From Ancylomarina euxina (GTDB lineage Bacteria > Bacteroidota > Bacteroidia > Bacteroidales > Marinifilaceae): DNA of 64,000 nucleotides. The notes beneath the pieces are model-generated. The model did not search any database. It saw only the letters and a list, made by a program, of their open reading frames with translations, and was not told the origin of the DNA. Positions 57,267-64,000 of this stretch are shown piece by piece. A program made the position numbers and the translations under genes. Location: assembly GCF_003863355.1 (NCBI RefSeq), contig NZ_QQWG01000005.1, positions 1 to 64,000 on the forward strand. The letters run 5' to 3'. Within the stretch, counting starts at the first letter, position 1, and each line of letters opens with the position of its first letter.

Positions 57267-57761
57267 TTAATCTAAATTCACCACAAAACTAGCTCTATAT
57301 CCTCTAACTTTTTTGTTCTCGCCACATATTTCGTAGCCAAACATCAAGGATTTTACTTTTTTCTGAAGTTGCAATTGATCCTTATCCCAATACCATTCCT
57401 CTTTAAATTGGATGTTACCAATATTGTTCTCTTGACCATTCTTTTTAAGGATCGCTTTTATTTCAGATTTTGAGAGAAGATGATCGTCAAAATAATCATA
57501 GGCTTTTAGTCGTCCACCCATAACTGCGTTGATAACATCTCTTGACATTAATTTGATGTCTGTGTTTTCCAGACATTTCGATTGCCATTCATCTTCAACA
57601 TCAGGGTTTTTTATGAGAACCTCGTAAGTAATAGGATTTGCAATATTTAGACCTTGAATTGGAGATGTGTTTTTAGGATTTTGGCTACCAGAAGACTCAC
57701 AAGATGTAAGAACGAGTGAGGCAAACAGAGCCATTAATATTAATGAGTTTGCCTTATTCAT
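57267..57761 (-). CDS. Small lipoprotein, possibly GldN-like
   Basis: The 164-residue protein has a signal peptide with lipobox LTSC (Cys20). The mature part contains KAYDYFDDH, then KEEWYWDKDQLQLQKKVKSL and an ending with VRGYRASFVV. The order of an AYD..D segment followed by an EEW.(W/F)DK segment reminded me of GldN/PorN, a T9SS ring protein. That resemblance was noticed by eye over short motifs, so homology is uncertain. It lies between dihydroorotase and the dehydrogenase, in the same direction. Confidence 0.7.
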   Translation of the reverse strand: MNKANSLILMALFASLVLTSCESSGSQNPKNTSPIQGLNIANPITYEVLIKNPDVEDEWQSKCLENTDIKLMSRDVINAVMGGRLKAYDYFDDHLLSKSEIKAILKKNGQENNIGNIQFKEEWYWDKDQLQLQKKVKSLMFGYEICGENKKVRGYRASFVVNLD

Positions 57762-57852
57762 AATGAAAGATATTGGTGTATAACAAAAATTAGATGGAAG
57801 ATTTGGCGATGATAATTCTCATGAATTATCATCGCCTATATTTAAGTTGATA

Positions 57853-59193
57853 TTATCTGTTGAAAGTAAGTCGTTTCCCACGAATATTTTCATCAATTTG
57901 GCCTTCGTTATAAACAAGCTGACCATTGACAAAGGTTTGATTTACCTTGTAATGGAAACTATCTCCTTCGAAAGGGGACCAAGCACATTTATAAAGAATA
58001 TTTTCTTTGTTTACTGTCCATTCATCTTCAGAAAGAAGAACTAAATCGGCAAAGTAACCTTTACGGATATAACCTCTTTTTTCAACTTGGAAAACATCAG
58101 CAGGAGCATGACACATTTTCTCAATCACTTTAGCAATACTCAACTTACCTTTGTGAGCAAACTCAAGCATTGATACCAAGGAATGTTGAACCAGAGGTCC
58201 ACCACCAGCTGCTTGCATGTAGTTGCCATCTTTTTCTTCAATAGTATGTGGTGCGTGATCAGTGGCAATCACATCCAAGCGATTGTCAAGTAAGGCTTCC
58301 CAAATTTTAGTTTGATCATCAGCAGTTTTAATAGCAGGATTCCAACGGATTCTTGCTTTTCGACTGGCATAATCGGTGTCGTTGAATCTAAGGTGATGAA
58401 CACAAACTTCAGAAGTAATTCGCTTTTCTTTTGCAGGTAGCTTGTTGTCGAACAAATCCATTTCCATTCCACTTGAAAGGTGAAGAATGTGAAGTCGGGT
58501 ATTGTACTTTTGAGCTAACTCTATGGCTTTTGAAGATGATTTATAACAAGCTTCAGCAGATCTAATTTCACCATGATAATCCATTGGGATATCATCACCA
58601 TATTTCTCACGATAAGTCTCCAGATTAGCATCAATCATTGGCGAATCTTCGCAATGTGTTGCGATAAGAAGAGGTGCTTTTTCGAAAATCTGAGATAGGG
58701 TATCTATATCGTCAACCAGCATATTACCCGTTGATGACCCCATAAATATTTTAATACCGCAAACATTTTTCGGATTCGTTTTAATCACTTCTTCCAAATT
58801 GGTATTTGAGGCTCCCATATAAAAGGAATAGTTTGCCAACGATTTCTCCGCTCCAAGCTTGTATCGTTCTTCAAGCAATTCCTGTGTTAAAGTTTGAGGT
58901 TTTACATTGGGCATATCCATAAACGAAGTCGTACCTCCAGCTACGGCCGCTCTCGATTCGGTAAATAAATCACCCTTCTGAGGCATACCAGGATCGCGGA
59001 AATGTACTTGATCATCGATGACACCAGGAATCAATAACTTCCCAAATGCATCCATTATTTTCCAATCTTCTTGAATGTTATCGGGAGAGCCTGTGTAAAT
59101 TTCTTCAATTAGGTCATCTTTAATTAATACAGATCCTATAAATTGTTTGCCTTCATTTATAATCAAGGCATTTTTTATGAGTAGATTTATCAT
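57853..59193 (-). CDS. pyrC: Dihydroorotase
   Basis: The 446-residue amidohydrolase of pyrimidine synthesis closes carbamoyl-aspartate to dihydroorotate. Metal-site motifs: DDQVHFRDPG (61-69, with Gln in place of the first His of the usual HxH), KIFMGSS (carboxylated Lys region), THCEDS, HILHLSSG and ATDHAPHT (catalytic Asp). The length is typical of the class with the long barrel. No other pyr gene is adjacent. The Gln substitution is also, as I recall, seen in other Bacteroidota members. Confidence 0.92.
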   Translation of the reverse strand: MINLLIKNALIINEGKQFIGSVLIKDDLIEEIYTGSPDNIQEDWKIMDAFGKLLIPGVIDDQVHFRDPGMPQKGDLFTESRAAVAGGTTSFMDMPNVKPQTLTQELLEERYKLGAEKSLANYSFYMGASNTNLEEVIKTNPKNVCGIKIFMGSSTGNMLVDDIDTLSQIFEKAPLLIATHCEDSPMIDANLETYREKYGDDIPMDYHGEIRSAEACYKSSSKAIELAQKYNTRLHILHLSSGMEMDLFDNKLPAKEKRITSEVCVHHLRFNDTDYASRKARIRWNPAIKTADDQTKIWEALLDNRLDVIATDHAPHTIEEKDGNYMQAAGGGPLVQHSLVSMLEFAHKGKLSIAKVIEKMCHAPADVFQVEKRGYIRKGYFADLVLLSEDEWTVNKENILYKCAWSPFEGDSFHYKVNQTFVNGQLVYNEGQIDENIRGKRLTFNR

Positions 59194-59374
59194 TTTGGTT
59201 GTTTATAGTGTCAAAATTATAATATGCAAATTAAGAATTTTCGGAATGAAAATCACTATTTATCGAATTTAAGAGTTTTAGGACATCTCAAAATATCAGA
59301 TGTGAAAATAACTTCTTCAATAAATTATTAGAAGAAGTGTTTGGCTTTAAAAGTTAATAGTTGAAATTAGATTT

Positions 59375-60157
59375 TTAAGATCTCTTGTATTTTCTGAAAT
59401 AGCTGCGGAGTTTCATTTTAATAACACCCCAAACAGCTTCATTAAAAATACCACCACTCATTTTCGAAGTCCCTTCGGTTCTATCCGTAAAAATGATAGG
59501 TACTTCAATAATATTAAAACCGTATTTCCATGTTGTAAATTTCATCTCAATCTGGAAAGCGTAACCGATAAAACGGATTTTTTCAAGCTCGATGGTTTCC
59601 AGTACTTTCCGGGTGTAGCAAACAAAGCCAGCTGTGGCATCGTGAACTTTCATGCCTGTGACATATCTCACATATTTCGAAGCGAAATAGGACATCAAAA
59701 CTCGTCCCATTGGCCAGTTTACGACGTTTACACCAGAAACGTATCGGGAGCCAATAGACATATCGCCACCCTTGCTGGCACAAGCATTATGCAAGCGAAT
59801 CAAATCTTCAGGGTTGTGAGAGAAATCAGCATCCATCTCAAATACATAGTTGTAATGACGATCTAAACACCATCTGAAACCATCAATATAAGCAGTGCCT
59901 AAGCCAAGTTTTCCTTTGCGCTCAAGAATGTGAAGTTGTGCGAATTCTTTCTGTAAATTCTTAACGATATCAGCCGTTCCATCAGGAGAATTATCTTCTA
60001 CAATTAAGATGTCAAAATCAATATCAAGAGTGAAAACCTTTCTGATAATGGCTTCAATATTTTCTTTCTCGTTGTAGGTTGGAATTATAACAATGCGATC
60101 AGTCACTGAATAAGAATTTAGAGTTGAATTATATTTTAAGTCACGAATATAGTACAT
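59375..60157 (-). CDS. Polyprenol-phosphate glycosyltransferase (DPM1-like, GT2)
   Basis: The 260-residue GT-A fold enzyme has VIIPTYNEKENI, VEDNSPDGTADI, LGLGTAYIDGF and the DxD motif in MDADFSHNPEDL, all shared with dolichyl/polyprenol-phosphate mannose synthases. It moves a sugar from a nucleotide sugar to polyprenyl phosphate at the cytoplasmic face of the membrane. There is no C-terminal membrane domain, as in the soluble type. The ATG start at 60157 gives a 17-residue extension; family members usually begin nearer a GTG at 60106, so the start is uncertain. It is divergent from the riboflavin operon. Confidence 0.9.
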   Translation of the reverse strand: MYYIRDLKYNSTLNSYSVTDRIVIIPTYNEKENIEAIIRKVFTLDIDFDILIVEDNSPDGTADIVKNLQKEFAQLHILERKGKLGLGTAYIDGFRWCLDRHYNYVFEMDADFSHNPEDLIRLHNACASKGGDMSIGSRYVSGVNVVNWPMGRVLMSYFASKYVRYVTGMKVHDATAGFVCYTRKVLETIELEKIRFIGYAFQIEMKFTTWKYGFNIIEVPIIFTDRTEGTSKMSGGIFNEAVWGVIKMKLRSYFRKYKRS

Positions 60158-60258
60158 CTGAATGATATGCAGACTTAAGCTTTGTTAAAAAGTAAAAAAA
60201 CGATTGATCTTAATTTATAAAAAGCGTTCTTAATATTAAAATCAAATTTATTATTCTA

Positions 60259-60290
60259 TTGTGAAATCTAATCAATTAGATATATATTTG
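60259..60290 (+). promoter_or_regulatory. Promoter of the riboflavin operon
   Basis: TTG (60259-60261), 21 bases, then TATATTTG (60283-60290). The start site would be near 60297, about 35 bases before the FMN riboswitch. Confidence 0.65.
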
Positions 60291-60331
60291 CATCGAAGCA
60301 AGACGTAATAGTTTGTTTCAACATATTTATT

Positions 60332-60443
60332 GTTTCTTCAGGGCAGGGTGAAATTCCCGACCGGCGGTGATAGTCCGCGAATCGAAAGATTGAACTGGTG
60401 TGATTCCAGTACCGACAGTAGAGTCTGGATGGAAGAAGAAAAC
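60332..60443 (+). ncRNA. FMN riboswitch (RFN element)
   Basis: The RFN consensus is almost word for word: CAGGGCAGGGTGAAATTCCCGACC, then GGCGGTGATAGTCCGCG, then the GTGTGATTCCAGTACCGACAG region and the closing GTCTGGATGGAAGAAG, which pairs with TTCTTC at the start (each segment is given separately). It binds FMN and controls the operon below by a terminator some 60 bases downstream, as in Bacillus-type transcription control. Confidence 0.97.
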
Positions 60444-60503
60444 AAGCATCCAATTTGGTTGATGTTTCCATTGGGGGTATTCCCATTGGTTGATGATATT
60501 ATT

Positions 60504-60545
60504 AAGCCCTGAATAGTTATGCTATTCGGGGCTTTTTTATTTTTT
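60504..60545 (+). terminator. Riboswitch terminator ahead of ribD
   Basis: A 13-base stem with one G-U pair (60504-60516 with 60522-60534) and a 5-base loop, followed by a long T-run. It is the expression platform of the FMN riboswitch and ends before the ribD start chosen here. Confidence 0.9.
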
Positions 60546-60564
60546 GCTTAAAGCAGATTTTATT

Positions 60565-61674
60565 TTGAGAACAGATCAGGATTATAAATACATGCAGTTA
60601 GCCTATAATTTGGCTCAAAAGGGATGTGGTGGTGTTAACCCTAATCCTTTAGTAGGTGCGGTTATTGTAAAAAATGATAGAATTATAGGTGAAGGTTACC
60701 ATGAAATTTATGGTGGACCACACGCTGAGGTAAATGCCTTTCGATCTGCTAAGGAATCGGTAGAAGGTGCGACCATATACGTTACATTGGAACCTTGTTC
60801 TCATTATGGAAAAACACCGCCATGTGCTCAAGCTATTGTTGATAATAAGATTGCTCGCGTGGTGATTGGAATGTTGGATCCGAATCCTCTTGTTTCTGGT
60901 CGAGGAGTAAAATTATTGCAAGAGCACGGTATTGACGTTGAGTCTGACTTTTTAAGCGCAGAATTATCTCAAATGAATCGTGTGTTTCTAAAGTTTATTC
61001 AATGCAAGAAGCCTTATGTCGTGATGAAAACAGCGATGACTCTTGATGGGAAAATTGCGAGCCGAACAGGTGATTCTCGTTGGGTTTCCAATGAGCAATC
61101 CAGAGCGAGAGTTCATGAGCTTAGAAACGAGTTGATAGGAATTATGGTAGGCGTTGATACTGTTATTGCTGATGATCCTATTCTAACGACTAGATTGGCA
61201 GGAAATAAAAAAGGAAGAAACCCAATTCGAATTGTAGTCGATACTCAGGCTCGAATTCCTTTAGATTCTAAAATACTGAATACAGCGAATGACGCAAAAA
61301 CATTTGTTGCGGTAACATCAGCAGCTAAGCAAAATAAGTTAGATGAGATTAATGCTCTAGGAAATGAAGTATTGATTATAAAAGAGAAGGATGGAAGAGT
61401 CGATTTGAACCAACTTATGCAGGTTTTGGGAGAAAAGGGTATAGATGGCATTCTTTTAGAAGGAGGAGCGACTCTTAATTATGCTGCTTTGGAGGCTCAA
61501 ATAATTGATGAGGTACATGCTTATATTGCGCCAAAGATAATTGGAGGGAAAGATGCAAAAACACCAGTAGGAGGTGAGGGAATTCAGGTGATGAAAGATG
61601 CTGTGAATTTGCAAAATATTCGTTTTGAAAATATAGCCGATGATATTTTAATTATTGGAGATGTGGTTTATTAA
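60565..61674 (+). CDS. ribD: Bifunctional riboflavin deaminase/reductase
   Basis: The start was placed at TTG 60565, giving MRTDQDYKYMQLAYNLAQKG, as the frame's upstream TTG (60544) lies in the terminator's T-run. The 369-residue protein has a zinc deaminase domain (HAE at about 53-55 and PCSHYGKTPPC at about 77-87) and a C-terminal reductase domain (from about 140, KTAMTLDGKIA, VGVDTVIADDP, LLEGGATLN). Together they turn the GTP cyclohydrolase II product into the ribityl pyrimidine. It is first in the rib operon. Confidence 0.93.
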   Translation: MRTDQDYKYMQLAYNLAQKGCGGVNPNPLVGAVIVKNDRIIGEGYHEIYGGPHAEVNAFRSAKESVEGATIYVTLEPCSHYGKTPPCAQAIVDNKIARVVIGMLDPNPLVSGRGVKLLQEHGIDVESDFLSAELSQMNRVFLKFIQCKKPYVVMKTAMTLDGKIASRTGDSRWVSNEQSRARVHELRNELIGIMVGVDTVIADDPILTTRLAGNKKGRNPIRIVVDTQARIPLDSKILNTANDAKTFVAVTSAAKQNKLDEINALGNEVLIIKEKDGRVDLNQLMQVLGEKGIDGILLEGGATLNYAALEAQIIDEVHAYIAPKIIGGKDAKTPVGGEGIQVMKDAVNLQNIRFENIADDILIIGDVVY

Positions 61675-61777
61675 AGACTGGAATTTTAAAAGTAAAAAGG
61701 AGAAAGGTTAAAGGACAAGTCTGAGCCCAAAATTCACTCATAAATTGTTTTACTCTTTCACAAATTCACTAAAGAAG

Positions 61778-62428
61778 ATGTTTACAGGACTAGTAGAGGA
61801 AATAGGATATATAAAAGCCATGAAAAAGGGCAGCAATTCAATTCGTTTGATGGTTGCTGCGAATAAAATCATGGACGACGTAAAACTGGGCGATAGTATC
61901 GCAACCAATGGCATTTGTTTAACGGTTGTTGATTTCGATTCAAAGAGTTTTTCTGCTGATGTGATGCCAGAGACAATGAATCGTTCAAGCTTTCATAAGC
62001 AAAAAGAGGGATCTCGAGTAAACCTTGAGAGAGCTCTTAGAGTTGGTGATAGAATGGGCGGTCATATGGTCAGTGGACATATTGATGGTGTTGGAGAAAT
62101 TATTTCACAAACTAAGGATGATAATGCCATTTGGGTCAGTATTTCAGCTCCTAAAAATATTCTGAAATATGTAATTGAAAAAGGCTCAATTGCCATTGAT
62201 GGTATTAGTTTGACTGTAGCCTATGTTGATGAGAATCAATTTAAGGTTTCAATCATTCCTTTGACTCAGGATGATACAACACTTATTTCAAAGAAAATTG
62301 GGAGCCAAGTGAATTTGGAATGTGACATGACTGCTAAGTATATTGAGAAGTTCATGTTTCATAAGGATGATGAAAAGAAGGAAAGTAATATCAGTATGGA
62401 TTTCCTAAAAGAGAATGGCTTTTTTTAA
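61778..62428 (+). CDS. ribE: Riboflavin synthase alpha chain
   Basis: The start is the ATG giving the invariant [10 protein letters not shown]; the frame runs upstream to 61745. The 216-residue enzyme dismutates two lumazines into riboflavin and has two lumazine-binding beta-barrels with the duplicated motif pair [13 protein letters not shown] and [12 protein letters not shown]. Another repeated pair is [11 protein letters not shown] in the first half. It works with RibH, encoded downstream. Confidence 0.94.
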   Translation: MFTGLVEEIGYIKAMKKGSNSIRLMVAANKIMDDVKLGDSIATNGICLTVVDFDSKSFSADVMPETMNRSSFHKQKEGSRVNLERALRVGDRMGGHMVSGHIDGVGEIISQTKDDNAIWVSISAPKNILKYVIEKGSIAIDGISLTVAYVDENQFKVSIIPLTQDDTTLISKKIGSQVNLECDMTAKYIEKFMFHKDDEKKESNISMDFLKENGFF

Positions 62429-62505
62429 ATAAAAAACAAGGATCTAGCCTTAAGCTAGTTTCAGATATAATCAAATTACAATATTGCAATATAACTCTAT
62501 ACAAG

Positions 62506-63729
62506 ATGAAATTTAATACCATTGAAGAAGCGATTGAAGATATCAAAGCCGGGAAAATGATTGTGGTGGTTGATGATGAGGATCGCGAGAATGAAGGTGA
62601 TTTGTTAATGGCTGCCGAAATGGTAACACCAGAAGCAATTAACTTTATGGCCCGTCAGGCTGGAGGCTTAATTTGTATGCCTATTATTCAGGAACGTTTA
62701 GATGAGTTGAATATTGATATGATGGTTCAGAAGAATACGGACGCTAAGCAAACTGCTTTTACCGTAAGTATTGATGCTGCCGATTGTACGACTGGTATTT
62801 CAGCACACGAAAGAGCTCACACCATTCAATTGGTTTTTGATCGAAATGCAAAACCTGAGGATTTTACTCGTCCGGGACATATCTTTCCATTGGTTGCGCG
62901 AAAAAATGGTGTTTTGGTTCGTGCGGGTCACACTGAAGCTGCTGTTGATTTAGCACGTTTGGCTGGTTTGTATCCTGCAGGTGTTATTTGCGAAATCATG
63001 AATGAGGATGGTACTATGGCACGTGTGCCTCAGTTGCAGGACTACATTAAGAAGCATAACTTGAAAATGATCACTATTGCTGATCTAATTGAATATCGTC
63101 GTCAGACTGAGTCGATGATAGAGAAAGTGACTGAAACAGCGATGCCAACTAAGCATGGTGAGTTTAGAGCTCATGGTTACGTCAATAAAATTACAGGTGA
63201 GCATCATGTTGCACTTGTGAAAGGTGATGTGAAAGCTGCAGATGAGGTATTGGTTCGTGTACATTCAGAATGCTTAACAGGTGATGCTTTTGGTTCTATG
63301 CGTTGCGATTGTGGCGATCAGTTACAAGAAGCTTTGCGTCGTATCGAAGAAGAAGGACACGGTATTCTATTGTACATGCGTCAGGAAGGCCGTGGTATTG
63401 GACTTATGAACAAGCTTAAAGCATATCAATTACAGGATGAAGGTTTAGATACTGTAGAAGCAAATTTAGCTCTAGGATTTAAAGCTGACTTGCGTGATTA
63501 TGGTATTGGTGCAGCTATCTTGTCTGACCTTGGAGTTAAGAAATTAAGATTGATGACTAACAATCCTCTTAAGATTGCTGGTTTGAAAGGATATAATCTT
63601 GAAGTTGTAGGTCGTGAAGAAATTGAAATGACTTGCCACGAAAAGAATGAATTTTATATGCATACTAAAATGGAGAAGATGGGACACATCTTACATCAGG
63701 ATGCAAAATGGAATCAAGTAAATAAATAA
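62506..63729 (+). CDS. ribBA: 3,4-dihydroxy-2-butanone 4-phosphate synthase / GTP cyclohydrolase II
   Basis: The 407-residue fusion opens both branches of riboflavin synthesis. The N-terminal RibB domain has [10 protein letters not shown] (23-32) and ISAHERAHT (98-106). The C-terminal RibA domain has the zinc cysteines C256, C267 and C269 (HSECLTGD...RCDCG) and the RQEGRGIGL and [12 protein letters not shown] segments. Both halves look intact. It is third in the operon. Confidence 0.96.
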   Translation: MKFNTIEEAIEDIKAGKMIVVVDDEDRENEGDLLMAAEMVTPEAINFMARQAGGLICMPIIQERLDELNIDMMVQKNTDAKQTAFTVSIDAADCTTGISAHERAHTIQLVFDRNAKPEDFTRPGHIFPLVARKNGVLVRAGHTEAAVDLARLAGLYPAGVICEIMNEDGTMARVPQLQDYIKKHNLKMITIADLIEYRRQTESMIEKVTETAMPTKHGEFRAHGYVNKITGEHHVALVKGDVKAADEVLVRVHSECLTGDAFGSMRCDCGDQLQEALRRIEEEGHGILLYMRQEGRGIGLMNKLKAYQLQDEGLDTVEANLALGFKADLRDYGIGAAILSDLGVKKLRLMTNNPLKIAGLKGYNLEVVGREEIEMTCHEKNEFYMHTKMEKMGHILHQDAKWNQVNK

Positions 63730-63745
63730 AAAACAATAGAATTTT

Positions 63746-63779
63746 AGATACTAGATTGGAACATTCCAATCTAGTATCT
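63746..63779 (+). repeat. Intercistronic hairpin between ribBA and ribH
   Basis: A perfect 16-base inverted repeat (63746-63761 with 63764-63779) with only two bases in the middle, so the real loop is larger. No T-run follows, and ribH begins 22 bases on. Confidence 0.8.
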
Positions 63780-63800
63780 CTAATCCCAAATCTCAAGAAA

Positions 63801-64000
63801 ATGAATACAATTGAAGGAAAGTTAATTGCTGAAGGTTTAAAGTTTGGTATTGTTGCTGGACGATTCAACGAATTTATTGGAGGTAAACTTCTAGAAGGAG
63901 CTATTGATGCTATTAAACGTCATGGTGCTTCTGAAGATGATATTGATGTTGCTTGGGTACCAGGTGCATTTGAAATTCCATTGATCGCTAAGAAATTAGC
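63801..64000 (+). CDS. ribH: 6,7-dimethyl-8-ribityllumazine synthase, 3' end cut by the window
   Basis: Only the first 66 codons are in view. The segment [12 protein letters not shown] and the motif [11 protein letters not shown] are conserved in lumazine synthases; the latter binds the dihydroxybutanone phosphate substrate. The ATG at 63801 gives the start. It closes the RibD-RibE-RibBA-RibH set under the FMN riboswitch. Confidence 0.92.
   Translation, partial: MNTIEGKLIAEGLKFGIVAGRFNEFIGGKLLEGAIDAIKRHGASEDDIDVAWVPGAFEIPLIAKKL

Noticed and set aside
60544-60564. Upstream TTG start of ribD
   Set aside because: It lies in the T-run of the riboswitch terminator and adds residues not usual in RibD.

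Overview
The window is an AT-rich piece of chromosome from a member of the Bacteroidota, most likely a marine, Marinifilum/Labilibaculum-like member of the Bacteroidales (the genus is a guess). Support comes from type IX secretion (T9SS) parts and a type B sorting domain, an sdh/frd operon in C-A-B order, Bacteroidota-style promoters (TTTG or TTG, about 19-21 bases, then TAnnTTTG), a 199-residue adenylate kinase, and lipoproteins typical of the phylum. No rRNA, tRNA, CRISPR array, transposase or prophage gene was seen, so this is mostly core genome.

Layout. 1-1406: the end of a lamin-tail-domain surface protein. 1461-3719: malic enzyme (maeB). 4247-5952: an unknown lipoprotein and an RlpA-like protein. 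5942-9323: succinate dehydrogenase/fumarate reductase. 9823-14348: a hydrolase, then a purine permease, a DUF5020/Tsx-like channel and a HAD phosphatase in one minus-strand row, and a thioesterase. 14730-23742: a T9SS-linked unit of PorP/SprF, PorE-like OmpA protein and a giant cadherin-repeat adhesin. 23784-26672: two outer-membrane barrel proteins. 26847-31014: purE, hpt, adk, obg and a PAP2 phosphatase. 31291-33835: a small membrane protein and trkH. 34376-39434: parE, parC and aroK. 39567-43634: a tricorn-type protease and an acetyltransferase. 43869-54335: the methionine operon. 55210-55965: an orphan helical protein. 56212-60157: a 2-hydroxyacid dehydrogenase, a lipoprotein, dihydroorotase and a polyprenol-phosphate glycosyltransferase. 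60259-64000: the riboflavin operon under an FMN riboswitch, cut by the window end within ribH.

The methionine operon (metY, metX, hom, lysC, metH, metF) covers aspartate phosphorylation, homoserine formation, acetylation, sulfhydrylation, methylation of homocysteine and supply of methyl-tetrahydrofolate; asd is not here. Its leader is the most unusual part of the window: a strong promoter, a SAM-I riboswitch aptamer, then a 39-codon open frame whose last ten residues include six methionines, then a structured stretch and a terminator-like hairpin directly before metY. I read this as a two-input control region sensing S-adenosylmethionine through the aptamer and methionyl-tRNA through leader translation. 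This is inference from sequence and has not been tested.

A second recurrent signal is a set of long, near-perfect hairpins in the gaps inside operons (metY-metX, hom-lysC, metH-metF, ribBA-ribH). They lack the T-run of a terminator and may act in mRNA processing or in setting relative gene expression. Other points: the sdh terminator appears to lie inside the end of the rlpA-like coding sequence; the adhesin has near-identical 330-base tandem repeats; and several core enzymes carry residue changes at motif positions (adenylate kinase, dihydroorotase, ParC).
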